A stretch of DNA of 58,605 nucleotides from the NCBI RefSeq assembly GCF_028550395.1, contig NZ_JAQQKW010000015.1, positions 1-58,605 on the forward strand, given 5' to 3'. This DNA is from Asticcacaulis currens. Its GTDB lineage: Bacteria; Pseudomonadota; Alphaproteobacteria; Caulobacterales; Caulobacteraceae. The notes beneath the pieces were generated by a model, which was not told the origin of the DNA, did not search any database, and saw only the letters and a list, made by a program, of their open reading frames with translations. The number at the start of each line of letters is the position of its first letter. The first letter of the stretch is position 1. The translations under genes and the position numbers were made by a program. Shown here in pieces: positions 1 to 7,541 of this stretch.

Positions 1-171
1 GATGTGCATGTGCACTGCTTCGGGACGGCGACGGCGAGCTTTGCTGATGGCGTGAAGACGCAAGCCGGCGACGTGTTCGAAATCGACGCCCGCCCCTTCG
101 TCCACCCGCTCAGAAACCCACTCAAAACCACCGAACCTCTCTCCCACACCGCAAAGGTCGTGCGCCTGTAA
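1..171 (+). CDS. C-terminal end of a GguC/AraD1-like protein (partial)
   Basis: The frame is open from the first base and ends with TAA at 169-171, giving 56 residues of a gene whose start lies outside the window. The fragment contains a GDVFEI motif and ends the domain with PLRNPL, which resembles the C-terminus of the fumarylacetoacetate-hydrolase-fold AraD1/GguC family of sugar-acid dehydratases. The family call rests on this short tail only, so another FAH-fold enzyme is possible. A strong hairpin terminator follows about 60 bases downstream. Confidence 0.5.
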   Translation, partial: DVHVHCFGTATASFADGVKTQAGDVFEIDARPFVHPLRNPLKTTEPLSHTAKVVRL

Positions 172-229
172 CGGTTGTCTCCTCCTTACGCCGTAGGCAT
201 GGAGAGGAAAAACAGGCGATATAGAGCAT

Positions 230-269
230 AAAAAGCCGCCCTGATCTTTTCCGATCAGGGCGGCTTTTT
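230..269. terminator. Bidirectional Rho-independent terminator
   Basis: A perfect 16-bp stem (AAAAGCCGCCCTGATC at 231-246 pairing with 253-268) has a 6-base loop and A and T tracts on the two sides. It can end both the upstream plus-strand gene and the minus-strand CsbD gene that stops at 302. Confidence 0.9.
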
Positions 270-301
270 GTTGCTAGTGGTCTGACGTCAGAACCCGAAG
301 A

Positions 302-475
302 TTAAGGCTTTTCGGAGCCGACCGGATTTAATTTGGGCATCTTGCCCTGTTCGATACGGCCTTCATTACGCAGCTTGCGACCGTCTTCGGCCATCTTGTC
401 GTTGTGGAGGGCTTCACCCAGTTCCTCTTCGACGCCGCCGGCAGTTTCCTTGATCGAGCCTTTTACATCGCCCAT
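302..475 (-). CDS. CsbD-family stress protein
   Basis: This small hydrophilic protein of 57 residues begins MGDVKGSIKETAGGVEEELG and contains a KLRNEGRIEQGK segment, the usual layout of CsbD-like general stress proteins (about 55-70 residues). The biochemical function of the family is unknown; members are commonly induced by stress or stationary phase. The ATG has an AAGAGGAG Shine-Dalgarno sequence upstream on the minus strand (around 480-490). The gene ends against the shared terminator at 230-269. It diverges from the DUF883/holin-like/entericidin group, and all four are small envelope or stress genes, so co-induction is a reasonable inference. I found no clear ECF promoter in front of it. 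Confidence 0.85.
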   Translation of the reverse strand: MGDVKGSIKETAGGVEEELGEALHNDKMAEDGRKLRNEGRIEQGKMPKLNPVGSEKP

Positions 476-694
476 GTCTGATCTCCTCTTTAACGCGGGG
501 TGGGAAGGTCGCGACGCCGATTTCGGCGCAACAACCTTATCCGCACACTGCGCCCGCGCCGCGTCAGTTTTCGCCGGGTTTGAAAGGCGTTGTGCGTAAG
601 TAAAAAATCAGGAAATGGCCCTTTATCCGCCCCTTATTTTTGTTTTTGGCCATAGGCATCGCATCCTTAAAGCGGCGCCGGTAGGTTTCAATCA

Positions 695-824
695 TCACAT
701 CCACACGGACCAATGACACGGATTAAAAAACGAGATACCCCCCCCATCCTCGTTTGTGCCCGTTCCGACGGTCTTCCGTGTCAGACATCCCCCCCTCCCC
801 GCCCCGCGGTTCGTGTGGATGTGA
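695..824. promoter_or_regulatory. Nested inverted repeat ahead of the DUF883 gene
   Basis: This lies in the 391-base gap between the CsbD and DUF883 genes. Three stems are nested: 695-711 with 808-824 (17 bp, one G.U), 714-722 with 775-783 (9 bp, perfect) and 728-734 with 749-755 (7 bp, perfect). The loops hold long C runs (738-745, 789-795, 797-800, 802-805). On the minus strand the runs at 789-805 read as G4-C-G4-A-G7, a possible G-quadruplex. The structure ends about 30 bases before the Shine-Dalgarno of the DUF883 gene. A leader RNA or a cruciform are both possible. The rest of the gap (476-694) shows nothing I can name. Confidence 0.55.
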
Positions 825-866
825 CCCCCATTCCCCCCATGCCGCACGCCATCAAAGGAGAGATTG

Positions 867-1169
867 ATGCTGTCCCCCGCCACCAAAGCCGCCGCTGGAG
901 TCACCAAGATTCTGGCCGAGAACGACGTCCGTTCGGAAGCCGATCGCACCGTTGATAACGTGGAAAAGTCGGCGCGCCATATGGCTGACGACCTCACTTC
1001 GCGCGCCAACGAAGCCGGCGCGAAGCTCCGTCACATCTTCGACGACGCTCACGGTCATCTGAACAAGGCCAGTGGCCGCCTCAACAAGGAAGTTCACGAT
1101 AATCCCGTGCGTACCGGCCTTCTGGCCCTTGGGGCCGGCGTTCTGATCGGCATGCTGATCAAGCGCTGA
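867..1169 (+). CDS. DUF883 (ElaB/YqjD-like) membrane-anchored protein
   Basis: This protein of 100 residues has a helical, charged N-terminal two thirds and a C-terminal hydrophobic segment of about 16 residues (GLLALGAGVLIGMLIKR), preceded by DNPVRT. That layout matches the DUF883/ElaB/YqjD family. E. coli members sit in the inner membrane by a C-terminal anchor and bind ribosomes in stationary phase; that role here is by analogy only. I chose the ATG at 867 because AAGGAG at 855-860 is spaced six bases from it; the TTG three bases earlier would be too close. The holin-like gene follows after 84 bases, with only a weak hairpin between, so the two may be co-transcribed. Confidence 0.75.
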   Translation: MLSPATKAAAGVTKILAENDVRSEADRTVDNVEKSARHMADDLTSRANEAGAKLRHIFDDAHGHLNKASGRLNKEVHDNPVRTGLLALGAGVLIGMLIKR

Positions 1170-1209
1170 AATATCTGACACGCATCGGTTTTGGAGGGCG
1201 GAGTCCAGC

Positions 1210-1227
1210 AGGGCTTCGCCCTTTTTT
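1210..1227 (+). terminator. Weak hairpin with T run, possible partial terminator
   Basis: AGGGC at 1210-1214 and GCCCT at 1218-1222 form a 5-bp stem with a 3-base loop followed by six T residues. It lies between the DUF883 and holin-like genes and could reduce read-through, but the stem is short. Confidence 0.4.
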
Positions 1228-1253
1228 CATCGGGTTTTTAAGAGGAATTGGAT

Positions 1254-1706
1254 ATGTCCGTACTGGTTCGCCTGGCTCAGCTCGTTCTTGTGCGTCAGCG
1301 GTTTCATCACGTGCAGCCACAGGCCATCGCCTTTCTGAGTGCGCTGGGCGTTCTGGTCGCCCTTATGGTGTTCACGTTGGTAGCACTGGCGCTGGGACTT
1401 TCGGTGGTGTTGCTTCTGGCCTTTCACGCCTTGCAGGCGCTCACGCTCACACCCGGGGTGGCCGGTGCCATTGTCGCGGCTATGGTCATCCTCCTGGGAC
1501 TTACGCTCCTGGTGGCCATCGGGCGTGCGCGACGGGCGGTTCAGGCCGCGCTTGAGCGCCTGATCAGGGAAACCGCCGCCCTGCCCGGCGAGCGTGAGGT
1601 CGAAGGTGTCGTCACGCGCACCAGCGCAAGCGCCTTGTCAGTGTGGCGAGCCTTTCGCAACGGACTGAAGGGCGAAAAATCAGGTCACCGTAAAACAGCT
1701 CGCTGA
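1254..1706 (+). CDS. Phage-holin-family (superfamily III-like) membrane protein
   Basis: This protein of 150 residues has two strong transmembrane segments: about residues 29-60 (LGVLVALMVFTLVALALG onward) and about 70-95. A charged cytoplasmic tail follows. The layout matches the chromosomal holin-like proteins (DUF1469/Actinobacterial holin III type) often found beside DUF883 genes. Despite the family name there are no phage genes around, so an envelope-stress or cell-shape role is more likely than lysis; this is inference. The ATG at 1254 is preceded by AAGAGGA at 1240-1246; the TTG at 1248 is too close to that site. Confidence 0.7.
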   Translation: MSVLVRLAQLVLVRQRFHHVQPQAIAFLSALGVLVALMVFTLVALALGLSVVLLLAFHALQALTLTPGVAGAIVAAMVILLGLTLLVAIGRARRAVQAALERLIRETAALPGEREVEGVVTRTSASALSVWRAFRNGLKGEKSGHRKTAR

Positions 1707-1712
1707 TTTTTC
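1674..1712 (+). terminator. Terminator overlapping the end of the holin-like gene
   Basis: GAAAAATCAG at 1674-1683 and CTGATTTTTC at 1703-1712 are a perfect 10-bp inverted repeat with T-rich 3' arm. The stop codon of the holin-like gene lies inside the right arm. Confidence 0.6.
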
Positions 1713-1790
1713 TTATGATGTCTTTATGAAGCCCTCCGCCGTTGGCATGGACCCATTACCGCAGGCAGCGCAATCATGCGACGAAGATGG

Positions 1791-1815
1791 GGGACTTTTG
1801 TTTCAACGCGGCGTT
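1791..1815 (+). promoter_or_regulatory. Candidate ECF (EcfG/SigT-type) promoter of the entericidin gene
   Basis: GGGAC at 1791-1795 and CGTT at 1812-1815 are separated by 16 bases. The general-stress ECF consensus in alphaproteobacteria is GGAAC-N16/17-CGTT, so this site has one mismatch. It would place the transcript start about 40 bases before the ATG at 1861. Confidence 0.35.
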
Positions 1816-1860
1816 CGGAAGCCCTGTCGTTTCCGCCAATCGCCCAGATAGGATGAAGAC

Positions 1861-2016
1861 ATGACCACGAAGATCGCCAGGATAATCATGATTGCCGGCG
1901 TTGCGCTCGCCGCCGTTCCGGCCCTGTCGGCCTGCAACACTATTGAAGGTGCGGGCAAGGACGTGCAAGCGGGCGGCGAAGCCGTTTCGGATGCCGCCAA
2001 GGACGCCAAGAACTAA
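1861..2016 (+). CDS. Entericidin A/B family lipoprotein
   Basis: This tiny protein of 51 residues has a lysine-bearing hydrophobic signal sequence, a lipobox LSAC (cysteine at residue 25) and a short mature part NTIEGAGKDVQAGGEAVSDA, which is the standard entericidin pattern. Entericidins are small cell-envelope lipoproteins. In E. coli one member promotes lysis in stationary phase and a paralogue opposes it; most alphaproteobacterial copies are single and of unknown role. AGGA at 1850-1853 is seven bases before the ATG. A hairpin terminator follows at 2075-2101. Confidence 0.88.
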   Translation: MTTKIARIIMIAGVALAAVPALSACNTIEGAGKDVQAGGEAVSDAAKDAKN

Positions 2017-2074
2017 GCCCCACAGGTTTAGCGGGAGACTGGACATTTCCGGTTTTCGCAGGCTCTGATGCCGT

Positions 2075-2101
2075 CAGGCTTCGGGGCCTGCATTTTTGTT
2101 T
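2075..2101 (+). terminator. Rho-independent terminator after the entericidin gene
   Basis: CAGGC at 2075-2079 pairs with GCCTG at 2086-2090 around TTCGGG, followed by CATTTTTGTTTT. Because it overlaps the reading frame upstream of 2134, it argues for the later start of the next kinase gene. Confidence 0.7.
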
Positions 2102-2133
2102 TCAGGCGATTTCGGCGGGATGGGGCAAGAGGC

Positions 2134-3999
2134 ATGATGTGGCAAAAGCTGCTGCGGCAGCGCCATTACTATCTGGTGATGTTTGTGCTGTTGTCCGTGG
2201 CGACCGTGGCCTTTTCATTCATCGTCTATGCCCATTACGACCGTATTCAGGATCAGAACCGGCGATCGCTGTTCGAGTACGAAGCCATCCGTCAGAGCCG
2301 GGTGGTGCTTGTCGATCTCCTGGATATGCAAACGGGCGTCCACGCCTACCTGATTTCCGGCGAAGAGAAGACCCTGACGGCCTACCGTACGGCCCGGACT
2401 ATGCTGGACCGCGATCTGTCGGCCTATCGTACCCTGGTTTTGCGTTACGATCCTGAGGCGGCACGCGACATCTATCTGTGGCTCGACAATATCCGCTCCC
2501 TTCGCAAAACCTTTGACGATCAGGTCGAGAATCGCAGACTTGGGCGCGGGGCGGCGCTAACGCGCGAGGCCTTTTTGCGTCAGGTTCAGGACATGGCCCA
2601 TGTGCGGCGGGCGCTGGAAACCACCAATATCAAACGCATCGTTGATGTCCGGCTTCAGGCCGCCGAGGTGGCGCGGGCGCGCTCCGATTTCTTTTATACC
2701 CTGATCATCGGCAGCGTGCTTCTGATCGGCGTTATGTTGCTGGGCACGGTGACCATCCTCAATCTCGAGGCCGATTTCCGCAGTCGTCTTGCCGAGCAGG
2801 AAGGCGTGATGCAGCGATATCGCGAAGTCACCGAAGGGATCAACGACGGCCTGTTCGAAGTGAATTTTGTCAGCGGCGACTTTTATTGTTCGGCGGCCTA
2901 TAAGGCGATGCTGGGCTATGGCCCGGACGAGGTGGAGAACCGCTGGGACGTGTTTCGCAACATGATCCACCCCGATGACCGCGAGGTGGCTGACGCTGAT
3001 CTGCGGCGCTATATGGAGGGGACGGATGGCGCCTATCGCAGCACTTTTCGCATGCGACATAAGGACGGTGGCTATCGCTGGATATTGTCGCGCGGCGTTG
3101 GCACGGGGGCCGATTTCAGCGGCATTAAGAGCATGATCGGTACCCACGCTGATATTACCGAACAGAAGCAGCGCGAAGAAGAACTGCGGCAGCTTTATGC
3201 AGATCTGGAAACCTTTACCTACATCACCTCACATGACCTGCGCGCGCCTCTGGTCAATCTGAAAGGTTTCTCTAAAGAACTGGAAATATCCATGAAGGAC
3301 GTCTCTGCCGCGATTGCCCCCTATCAGGCGGGCTTTGCGGCGGCGGATCAGAAAACGCTCGATCTCGCTCTGAATGAGGACGTGCCAGAAGCTCTGGGCT
3401 TCATTGCCAAGGGTGTCGAGCGCATGGATAGCCTCACGCGCGCTATCCTCGATTTGTCGCGCATCGGCAAGCGGGTCTATACGGTTGAACCCGTTAACAC
3501 GCAGACGATATTCGATAAATGCGTCGGTGCCCTGGGATATGATATCACTCAGAAGGGGATTGAGATCGCGTGTGCCCCCTTACCGGTGGTAATGAGCGAT
3601 GCCATTGCGCTGGAACAGATTTTCGGCAATCTGCTCGATAATGCGGTCAAATATCTGCGGACAGATGTTACCGGTAAAATAGAAATGTCCGTGCGTGAAA
3701 CGTCGCACGACTATATCTTCACCCTGTCCGACAACGGGCGCGGCATTGCCGACATCGACAAACCCAAGGTGTTTGAAATCTTCCGCCGCGCGCGCAACAC
3801 CACTGAGGTCGGAGGGCTGGGACTTGGCATGGCCTATGTCAAGGCGACCCTTCGAAGACTGTCGGGAGAAATCTGGTTCGACTCGAAAATTGATGAAGGG
3901 ACGCGCTTTCATGTGCGCCTTCCAAAACGCCCTAATCTGAGCGACGGCTTCGGGCCAGTTTCGCGCACCTCCACTCAACCCCCTCTGACGGAAACCTGA
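2134..3999 (+). CDS. Membrane sensor histidine kinase, CHASE3-PAS-HisKA-HATPase
   Basis: The protein has about 621 residues. Transmembrane segments at about 12-33 and 185-207 enclose a CHASE3-like helical sensor domain (it contains LLDMQTGVHAYLISGEE). A PAS domain follows at about 223-345, ending in GTHADITEQK. The HisKA domain has its phosphoacceptor in ITSHDLRAPL (histidine near 367). The ATPase domain has an N box (FGNLLDNAVKYL), a G1 box (DNGRGI) and GLGLGMAYVK. This HisKA type resembles Cph1-like kinases, which usually signal to a small Rcp1-type receiver, and such a receiver is the next gene, three bases on. The frame is open from 2068, but a terminator and the lack of a ribosome site there favour ATG 2134 or 2137 (AAGAGG at about 2127). 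The stimulus is unknown. Confidence 0.9.
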   Translation: MMWQKLLRQRHYYLVMFVLLSVATVAFSFIVYAHYDRIQDQNRRSLFEYEAIRQSRVVLVDLLDMQTGVHAYLISGEEKTLTAYRTARTMLDRDLSAYRTLVLRYDPEAARDIYLWLDNIRSLRKTFDDQVENRRLGRGAALTREAFLRQVQDMAHVRRALETTNIKRIVDVRLQAAEVARARSDFFYTLIIGSVLLIGVMLLGTVTILNLEADFRSRLAEQEGVMQRYREVTEGINDGLFEVNFVSGDFYCSAAYKAMLGYGPDEVENRWDVFRNMIHPDDREVADADLRRYMEGTDGAYRSTFRMRHKDGGYRWILSRGVGTGADFSGIKSMIGTHADITEQKQREEELRQLYADLETFTYITSHDLRAPLVNLKGFSKELEISMKDVSAAIAPYQAGFAAADQKTLDLALNEDVPEALGFIAKGVERMDSLTRAILDLSRIGKRVYTVEPVNTQTIFDKCVGALGYDITQKGIEIACAPLPVVMSDAIALEQIFGNLLDNAVKYLRTDVTGKIEMSVRETSHDYIFTLSDNGRGIADIDKPKVFEIFRRARNTTEVGGLGLGMAYVKATLRRLSGEIWFDSKIDEGTRFHVRLPKRPNLSDGFGPVSRTSTQPPLTET

Positions 4000-4002
4000 C
4001 CT

Positions 4003-4467
4003 ATGATGGTGCCTGCTTTTGACGATCAGTTCACCCTCGTCATGATCGAAGACGATGCCGGTCACGCGCGCCTGATCCGCAAGAACCTGGAGCGCGCCGG
4101 TATCGGTAACCCGGTACGGCATTTTGAAGACGGGGCCTCGGCCATCGACTACTTCTTTGGCGATCACCTGAGCGCCGAACAGGTTGCCGAACGCCACGAG
4201 CGCACACTGGTGCTGCTCGACCTCAACATTCCGCATATCGACGGCTATGAGATTCTGCGCCGCCTGAAGGGGGATCCGTCCACGCGCGCTATACCGGTGA
4301 TTGTTCTGACGACGACAGATAACCCTCGCGAAATAGATCGCTGCTACGAACTGGGGTGCAATGTCTACATCACCAAGCCGGTCGAGTATGACAATTTCTC
4401 CGACGCCATCCGCAAGCTGGGACTGATGCTTGCGGTGGTGAAGGTTCCCAACACCGTGGTGAAATAA
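4003..4467 (+). CDS. Rcp1-like single-domain response regulator
   Basis: This receiver-only protein of 154 residues starts MMVPAFDDQFTLVMIEDDAG. The acidic pair is IEDD, the phosphoacceptor aspartate is about residue 73 in LLDLNIPHIDG, the switch threonine lies in VLTTTD and the lysine in ITKPV. The insert between strands (GDHLSAEQVAERHERT) is typical of Rcp1 partners of phytochrome-like kinases. There is no output domain, so it is expected to relay phosphate, either to the hybrid kinase that follows five bases later or to a phosphotransferase elsewhere. The gene starts three bases after the kinase stop, so the genes are surely co-transcribed. Confidence 0.92.
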   Translation: MMVPAFDDQFTLVMIEDDAGHARLIRKNLERAGIGNPVRHFEDGASAIDYFFGDHLSAEQVAERHERTLVLLDLNIPHIDGYEILRRLKGDPSTRAIPVIVLTTTDNPREIDRCYELGCNVYITKPVEYDNFSDAIRKLGLMLAVVKVPNTVVK

Positions 4468-4471
4468 CAAT

Positions 4472-6055
4472 ATGCCCATGTCCGCCCCCGCCCTGACCCG
4501 AATTTTGTACATCGAAGATGATGAGGCGTTAGGCCGCCTGTTGCAGAAGCGTTTTCGCCGGCACAGTCTGGAGGTCGATCTGGCCATCACCGCCGAGGCG
4601 GGGCTTGAGGCTCTGTCGCAGCAGAGGTTCGATCTTGTCCTGCTCGACTATAATCTTCCCGGCATGAACGGGCTTGAAATGCTCAAAGTTCTAAAGGCGC
4701 GTGAGGATGCGACGCCGGTCATTATCCTGACCGCCGGCGGCGACGAAGCCATTGCGCTTGAGGCGATGGAACTGGGTGCGGCCGACTATGCGGTAAAGGA
4801 CATAAATCAGGCCTATCTCGATCTGTTGCCGGCCGTCATGCAGGCGGCCTTCACCAAGGAGCGTCTCCTGCGTGAGAATGAGCGTCAGCGGCAGGAGCTA
4901 CAGGCCGCCAAGGAGCGCGCTGAGGCCGCCTCCCAGGCAAAGACCGATTTTCTGGCGACCATGAGCCACGAGATTCGCACACCGCTCAATGTGGTCACCG
5001 GTCTGTCGGATATTTTAATCAAGTCGCCGCTAAATGACGATCAGTACCGTATTGTCGAAACCCTGCGCACCAATGCCCAGCTTCTTTTGCGCCTGATCAA
5101 CGATCTTCTCGATATTTCCAGAATTGAAGATAATAAAATCGAGCTCGAGTCCACAGCCTTTCGCCCCGCCGATTTGCTCGAAGACCTGAAGATGATGTTT
5201 GCGCAGGATATTGAGCGCAAGGGGCTGGACTTTGCCCTGAGCGATCATACGCAGGGCGTGACGGTGCGCGGCGACCGCACGCGCTTGCAGCAGATTGTCA
5301 TGAACCTGATTTCCAACGCGCTGAAGTTCACATCGCGCGGCGAAATCGAACTGATCGGTGAGGCGAAGACGCAGGGCGACAGGGTCGATCTGACGCTTTG
5401 TGTGCGCGATACCGGCATAGGTATTCCGGCCGCCAAGCGCGATCAGATTTTTGACAAGTTCACCCAGGCCGATGCTTCGATCACGCGGCGCTTCGGCGGG
5501 TCGGGACTGGGCCTGTCGATCGCCCGGGCTCTGGTCGATGTGATGGGCGGTGAGATCTCGGTCGAAAGCGAGGAGGGGCGAGGATCTTTGTTCAGCGTCC
5601 GCCTGAGCCTGCCGGTGGCGGTGCTGGTGCCGGTAGATGATGAACGTCCGCCCGTGCCGCCACCCGCACCAGGTGAGCGCCCGCGCGTGCTGATCGTTGA
5701 GGATTATGCGCCCAACGTGCTGGTGGCGACGCTTATGCTGGAAGAGATGGGCTATGAGGCCGAGGCCGCTGAGTCCGGTATCGAGGCACTTGAACGGCTG
5801 ACGCACAGCGACACCCACTACCACGCCATCCTGATGGATGTGCAGATGCACGAAATGGACGGCTTTGAAACCACGCGGCGCATCCGAGACCTGGAGCCCG
5901 TCAAAGGGTTCCGCTACCGCATTATTGGCGTGACAGCCCATGCGCTGGCCGGGGACCGGGAGCGCTGCATCGAGGCGGGGATGGACGACTATTTATCCAA
6001 GCCCATTCAGCCGGGACTTCTGGCCCAAAAGCTACGCGATCTGGCCAGGGTCTAG
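4472..6055 (+). CDS. Cytoplasmic hybrid kinase, REC-HisKA-HATPase-REC
   Basis: The protein has 527 residues and no membrane segment. Receiver 1 spans about 10-125 (aspartate about 59 in [11 protein letters not shown]). A coiled-coil linker leads to HisKA with histidine about 166 in [12 protein letters not shown]. The ATPase domain has [15 protein letters not shown] and [10 protein letters not shown] motifs. Receiver 2 spans about 405-525 (aspartate about 456 in [12 protein letters not shown], lysine in YLSKPIQ). Input and output receivers on one chain mean the kinase can be gated by an upstream phosphodonor, plausibly the CHASE3 kinase or its Rcp1-like partner. No DNA-binding domain is encoded nearby, so the final output must lie outside this cluster. 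The start is ATG 4472, with ATG 4478 as an alternative. Confidence 0.92.
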   Translation: MPMSAPALTRILYIEDDEALGRLLQKRFRRHSLEVDLAITAEAGLEALSQQRFDLVLLDYNLPGMNGLEMLKVLKAREDATPVIILTAGGDEAIALEAMELGAADYAVKDINQAYLDLLPAVMQAAFTKERLLRENERQRQELQAAKERAEAASQAKTDFLATMSHEIRTPLNVVTGLSDILIKSPLNDDQYRIVETLRTNAQLLLRLINDLLDISRIEDNKIELESTAFRPADLLEDLKMMFAQDIERKGLDFALSDHTQGVTVRGDRTRLQQIVMNLISNALKFTSRGEIELIGEAKTQGDRVDLTLCVRDTGIGIPAAKRDQIFDKFTQADASITRRFGGSGLGLSIARALVDVMGGEISVESEEGRGSLFSVRLSLPVAVLVPVDDERPPVPPPAPGERPRVLIVEDYAPNVLVATLMLEEMGYEAEAAESGIEALERLTHSDTHYHAILMDVQMHEMDGFETTRRIRDLEPVKGFRYRIIGVTAHALAGDRERCIEAGMDDYLSKPIQPGLLAQKLRDLARV

Positions 6056-6148
6056 GTGGCGCTTACCGCCCCTTTATGCGGGCGTCTGCGCTCCGCACTG
6101 CACCCTTGCGAGCGGGGCATTAGTCTTTGACGGACAAGGAGATATCCC

Positions 6149-6661
6149 ATGTCCGAGACTGTCGAACGCGATACGACCCTAAGCGGTAGCCAGGCAGGTG
6201 ACCCCTCGTCTGAAGCCGCGGCCTATGAGGCCCCAAATCCGTCCCCGGATGAAAGCGTTGGCGCTGTTTCAAAGACAGAGGCTGTTCCGGTGGATTTCTC
6301 GCTCGATATCGAAGACGCGCGCCATTTAAGAAGTGACCTTGAGGATCTTCTGACCGGCGTGGAGACAGTGCACCTCAAAAGCGATGTGAAGGCGCAGATT
6401 TCGCGGCTTAATGCCTGGGCGACGCGCTATGCCGAAGGACTTGAGGCTGCGCGGCAACTGGGCGAAACCGGCCTTTCCATGCTGGAAGACGCGCGGGTGC
6501 ATCTGGCGGCGCAGCTCGATGATTATCTGCGCCTGGAAGGCGAGGGCGGTCAGGTGGCGACACCCGATCAGTCACGCCTGATCGACGAACTGAACCGCGC
6601 CCTGCGCCGCGTCACCCGTCTGCAAGGGGCGCTGCGCGGGCAGTTCATGCAAACCCCCTGA
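6149..6661 (+). CDS. Hypothetical acidic helical protein
   Basis: I do not recognise this protein of 170 residues. The first 45 or so residues are acidic, polar and probably disordered. The rest is predicted helical, with leucine-rich stretches (ARHLRSDLEDLLTGVETVHL, then LNRALRRVTRLQGALRGQF) that could form a coiled coil. AAGGAG lies eight bases before the ATG, and a hairpin terminator follows at 6674-6708, so it is probably its own transcription unit or the tail of the phosphorelay unit, whose last gene ends 93 bases earlier. There is no signal peptide or membrane segment. Confidence 0.7.
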   Translation: MSETVERDTTLSGSQAGDPSSEAAAYEAPNPSPDESVGAVSKTEAVPVDFSLDIEDARHLRSDLEDLLTGVETVHLKSDVKAQISRLNAWATRYAEGLEAARQLGETGLSMLEDARVHLAAQLDDYLRLEGEGGQVATPDQSRLIDELNRALRRVTRLQGALRGQFMQTP

Positions 6662-6673
6662 GCGGCCGCCGCT

Positions 6674-6708
6674 GGACGGTTGTTTTTAATAACCGTCCGG
6701 GGCTTTTG
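6674..6708 (+). terminator. Rho-independent terminator
   Basis: GGACGGTT at 6674-6681 pairs perfectly with AACCGTCC at 6691-6698, followed by GGGGCTTTT. It separates the hypothetical gene from the KdpD-like kinase. Confidence 0.65.
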
Positions 6709-6734
6709 CTTGGCCTTGTTCACCGGAATGATAT

Positions 6735-7541
6735 ATGTCTCTGCCAGTGTTTGCCCATTTGGGGTTAATTATGGGTTCAGAGGTCAGGGTGGCGAAGGTG
6801 GAATCGGATCTGGGGAGTGATCCGTCTGAAGAGACCCAACTCAAGGAAGCGCTGTACCGTCAGATGTTGTCCGCTGTATCCCACGATCTGAAAACACCGC
6901 TGGCGACCATTATCGGGTCGCTGGAGGTCTATACGCTGCTCGAAGCGAAGCTCTCGGAAGAGAAGCGGCGTTCACTGATCAACTCCGCCCTGTCCGAAGC
7001 CTATCGCCTTGACAAGTTCATCACCAATATTCTCGACATGGCCAAGCTGGAAAGCCGCGCGGTGCAACCGCGTGAGGAACCGGCCAATCTGACGCCCCTG
7101 ATCCGCGATTCGATTACGCGCTTAGGTCCCCTTAAAGACAAGGGCGAAATCCGCCTGCACGATCTGGGGGGCGCAGAAGCCTTCCGAACCGATACGGTGC
7201 TGTTGTCGCGCGTCGTCGGTCTGATTATCGAAAACGCGCTGAAGCATACGGGCAAAGCCCCGGTGGTCGATATAGACTATGGGGCGTCGGGCGAAGAGGC
7301 CTTTGTCCATGTGCGCGACCACGGGCCTGGCATTCCGCCGGATAAGATGCGCGCGATTTTCAGCAAATATACGCGCTTGCAAAAGCAGGATCAGCAGAAT
7401 GCCGGCACCGGGCTGGGCCTGTCGATTGCCGAGCTGATCATGACTATACTCGGCGGACGTATCGAGGTGCGCAACCACCCGGAAACCGGGGCGGTGTTCA
7501 GCGTCTATGTCCCCGTGCAGATGGCTGAGGCCCGGGCTTAA
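6735..7541 (+). CDS. Soluble KdpD-like histidine kinase
   Basis: The protein has 268 residues. The dimerisation/phosphoacceptor domain is AVSHDLKTPLATI (histidine about 50), followed by ITNILDMAKLES. The ATPase domain has IIENALKHT, DHGPGIP and GTGLGLSIAEL. These match the C-terminal kinase core of KdpD, but the long N-terminal KdpD sensor, universal-stress and four-helix membrane parts are absent, leaving only about 40 residues ahead of HisKA. No kdpFABC potassium pump is in the window. A KdpE-like regulator lies on the other strand at 12528-13235 and is the obvious partner candidate. The start may instead be ATG 6771. The gene's end overlaps the convergent MarR gene by four bases. Confidence 0.85.
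   Translation: MSLPVFAHLGLIMGSEVRVAKVESDLGSDPSEETQLKEALYRQMLSAVSHDLKTPLATIIGSLEVYTLLEAKLSEEKRRSLINSALSEAYRLDKFITNILDMAKLESRAVQPREEPANLTPLIRDSITRLGPLKDKGEIRLHDLGGAEAFRTDTVLLSRVVGLIIENALKHTGKAPVVDIDYGASGEEAFVHVRDHGPGIPPDKMRAIFSKYTRLQKQDQQNAGTGLGLSIAELIMTILGGRIEVRNHPETGAVFSVYVPVQMAEARA

Noticed and set aside
1254-1706. Remnant prophage suggested by the holin-like gene
   Set aside because: No lysin, tail, capsid or integrase gene is near. Chromosomal holin-like proteins next to DUF883 genes are common in alphaproteobacteria.
1861-2016. Entericidin toxin-antidote pair
   Set aside because: Only one entericidin-type lipoprotein is encoded; no second paralogue lies nearby.
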